From Rhabdophis nuchalis (lineage: Eukaryota; Chordata; Lepidosauria; Squamata; Natricidae), in the NCBI GenBank assembly GCA_039707465.1, contig CM077645.1:58157850-58221849 (forward strand): 64,000 nt of DNA, written 5' to 3'. The notes under the pieces are model-generated. The model was not told the DNA's origin, did no database searches, and saw only the letters and a list, made by a program, of their open reading frames with translations. This document shows, piece after piece, positions 61,460 through 64,000 of this stretch. A program made the translations under genes and the position numbers. Each line of letters starts with the position of its first letter. Within the stretch, counting starts at the first letter, position 1.

Positions 61460-63017
61460 TATTATATTCAACATTTTGGTTTCACCATTGTTGTTGTTGG
61501 TGGTGGGGGAGGGTGTGCCAATTCTGAAATGATGTCAAAAGATCTACAGCAAGATACTATACACTATTTCAAAGCACTAGTCACTAAAGATTTATCTCAT
61601 TGCATGTAATCCAATTTTACTTACTCATGCAGAAGTAAAGTTAATGGAAGCTATTTGCATATAACTGGTGGAATAGGGCAACACTCTTTGAGGAATGAAA
61701 TGGAAAAACATGTATTTAAAAATAGGACTACAATCACAATGATCTGGCAAGTCTAATTGGTAGCTGGTTCAAATGTGTTAATTGCATCCCAACTTTCTTT
61801 CTTTTTTTAATTGGAACATACAGAAGGTTTTTTTCTCCTTTTTCTCCCATACATCAACCACAAGCTAGATATTACAAATAATTCACATTATTACATCCAA
61901 CTCTATTCTCTTGGCTACAGTTGTAAGGAACTTGCAAAGGAGAGTTACTGCACAGCTTGATGGTATGAACATCTGTGCCACTAAATAAATATTTGGATGG
62001 GAAACACTCCAGGAATCATGCAGAGATCAGCATGTTCATACTGTGGCTGAATTTCCCTTTGATGTCATACAGGGAAAGCAGTGCAGGTTGATAGCATTCT
62101 AGAATCCAGCATATTTAACACATTGCAAGATGTTCAAAAGAGAGCTTTGTAGTAGAATTGATAACTAGCATTTAATTGATAACTATGCAGTACATACATG
62201 TTGACCTGTAAGTCATAAAATTCCAAAACAATCACTTTGGTTCAGGCCAGGCAAAAATATATTGTATTCATTCAAATTTTCTTTATTTAATTATGTCTTG
62301 GCTAAACATTGATTGTAATACCAGTTGTAAGTTAGAACCAATTAATTTATAATGCTTTTGGCACATGAGGCTCCATATAATTATTGTGTCAAACTGGGAT
62401 TAGAAGCACCGGTTTAAAGCCCTTCTCAGCTGGAAGATCAGTCACCTACCTAATTAGATGACCAAACAAACTTTATTTTTAACAACAGACCATTATTTCA
62501 GAAAGATATTCTTTAGATTCATTTCATTATTTATTTTCTTGCTTTAACATTTGAATTTTACTTTTACTTTAAGGAGAAGTATTAACATAAAACGTATTTT
62601 TTTAATCTTTATGACAGATTTGCTTCTTTTGTCTAACTAATCTTTTTTTTTCCCAAACAAAATACGGTCACTGTTCTCATAAGGTTTTGTGAGGAAAAAA
62701 ATAGTGGAGAAATATTATGGTCATTATGAAGAAGCAAGATTAAATCAAAATCATAACCACAGCATTTTTAAACTACTCCAATAGCTAACTCTATTTTTAA
62801 ATACTACGTGCATAGACATGTATATAGGAAGAAATCAAAACAAATCAGATTACAAAATATCAGTGGCACAGGCCTGTCTGTGAATATTAAAATAGTTTTA
62901 GTGATTTACTCAGATTTGTTTATTTGCTTATTTTTGCCTAATGCATTCCTTATTGAGCCAACATTCAGAGGTCTTCAAAGTACCATCTGGACCTTTTCAT
63001 TAGCCTCTAGATCAGGG
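61460..63017. other. AT-rich DNA; possible 5S-like scrap
   Basis: Around 61930-62030 the block 'atttggatgggaaacactcc' resembles the 5S rRNA internal region as seen in 5S-derived SINEs. It is weak and short. Nothing else named. Confidence 0.35.
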
Positions 63018-63944
63018 AACAGGGACTCAGACTCAACCCATCTAAGACCGAGTGGCTGTGGTTTCCGGCCGCCCATTCAACCAGTTGACTCCATCACTGG
63101 CCATAGGGGGCGAACACCTTACCCCTGTGGATGGGGCGCGCAACTTGGGTGTCCTCCTGGATACCCGGCTGTCCATGGAAGATCAAGTGACAGCCGTGGC
63201 CAGGAGGGCGTTTTACCAGGTTCGCCTGGTACGCCAGTTGCGCCCCCTATTGGATCGGGATGCCCTTTGCACAGTCACTCATGCCCTCGTGACATCCCGA
63301 CTGGACTATTGTAACTCTCTCTACATGGGGCTCCCCCTGAGGTGCACCCGAAGACTTCAGCTGGTCCAGAATGCAGCCGCGCGAGCAATAATGGGGACCG
63401 CTAGGTACACCCATATAACACCTCTCTTGCGCGAGCTGCACTGGCTGCCTGTTGTCTTTCGGGTGCGCTTCAAGGTGTTAGTTATCATCTTTAAAGCGCT
63501 CCATGGCACGGGACCTAGTTATCTGCGGGATCGGATTCTGCCCCACACATCCCTGCGACCGATCCGCTCCCACAGAGAGGGACTTCTCCGGGTGCCGTCC
63601 ACTAGGCTATGCCAGCGGGCGACGCCCAGGGGAAGGGCCTTCTCTGTGGCGGGCCCAGCCCTCTGGAACGACCTTCCCCCCGAAATTAGAACAACAACGG
63701 ATCTCCGCTCCTTCCGTCAAAAACTCAAAACACACTTTTTCTGCTTGGCCGGCCTAGGTTAGGCTCCCGTCTTTTTATAGGGCTTTAGGGGTTTTAGTAT
63801 AATTTAATTTAAGGGATTTTAGCGCAGGGACAATTGTTTAATTCGTTTCTTAACTATTTATTTTTTCTATGTATTTTATATTGGTTTTTATTCCCTGTGC
63901 ACCGCTCCGAGTCCCTTCGGGGAGAGGAGGCGGTATATAAATAA

Positions 63945-63999
<55 letters not shown>

Positions 64000-64000
64000 T
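63018..64000 (+). mobile_element. L2 LINE, 5'-truncated, running to the window end
   Basis: It aligns from 'ggactcagactcaaccc' with 16532 of the long L2 element, then the C-terminal third of ORF2, the 3' UTR, the hairpin 'caccgctccgagtcccttcg' to 'gaggcggt', and an ATT tail of over 50 bp reaching the end. Confidence 0.9.
63052..63762 (+). pseudogene. L2 ORF2 C-terminal region, 236 codons open
   Basis: The region downstream of the RT catalytic motifs stays open to the natural stop: ARNLGVLLDTRLSMEDQV, DYCNSLYMGLPLRCTRRLQL, ITPLLRELHWLPVVFRVRF, and an end close to THFFCLAGLG. A one-base deletion near 63074, relative to the copy at 16589, puts the first few codons in another frame, so the listed Met is an accident. 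RT motifs A to C are missing through 5' truncation, so no enzyme activity is expected. Confidence 0.85.

Overview
This window looks like AT-rich, gene-poor nuclear DNA from a squamate reptile, most likely a snake. The evidence is the repeat mix. L2-clade, CR1, CR1/Rex1-type and Bov-B LINE remnants occur together. There are tRNA-derived SINEs that I recognise as the squamate (Sauria-like) type. Many short hAT-like and Tigger-like MITEs keep target-site duplications (TSDs), and tetranucleotide microsatellites are very abundant. The (TATTC)n runs attached to LINE 3' ends match what I recall of snake LINE tails. I found no host protein-coding exon, no functional tRNA or rRNA gene, and nothing bacterial or viral. 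Family names come from recognition of sequence, not from a database search.

Layout. 1-4.1 kb: an L2 3' end at the left edge, a Tigger-like fragment, a CR1 3' end, two 5'-truncated L2 3' ends, two SINEs and a large GATA/CATA array. 4.1-12.4 kb: mostly unique AT-rich DNA with a SINE, a hAT MITE, a second tRNA-type SINE and a Bov-B reverse-transcriptase fragment. 12.4-17.5 kb: a palindromic MITE, a reverse-strand L2 3' end, a hAT MITE, then the main coding feature, a long GC-rich L2 LINE (about 13.76-17.48 kb). It carries an endonuclease region broken by two stops and a 568-codon reverse-transcriptase frame that is open but shifted relative to the endonuclease. 17.5-23.5 kb: unique DNA with one near-perfect palindromic MITE.

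23.5-27 kb: a nested repeat complex. It holds a hAT element split by an L2 3' end, then an unassigned repeat whose two ends enclose microsatellites and a three-unit tandem of the CR1 3' end, the first unit itself interrupted by a hAT MITE. 29-31 kb: three short MITEs with TSDs. 32-33 kb and 57.5-58.4 kb: two decayed CR1/Rex1-type LINE copies with pentanucleotide tails. 36.5-40.7 kb: L2 3' ends, a hAT MITE and a SINE split by a young L2 insertion. 41.6-42.5 kb: a perfect 349-bp tandem duplication containing a tRNA-derived SINE, with an inverted SINE relative just upstream. 43-56 kb: SINEs, a nearly complete Tigger-like MITE at 45.1 kb and large GATG/GATA, GAAA and pentamer arrays. 58-64 kb: a Tigger-like MITE with TA duplication, a hAT MITE with 8-bp TSD, and a long L2 3' fragment running to the window end.

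There is no gene network here. The features interact only as transposons: L2, CR1 and Bov-B LINEs would supply reverse transcriptase in trans to SINEs, and absent hAT/Tigger transposases would have moved the MITEs. I see no convincing undescribed system. The most unusual structures are the 349-bp perfect tandem, the CR1 3'-end trimer and the unassigned repeat around it.
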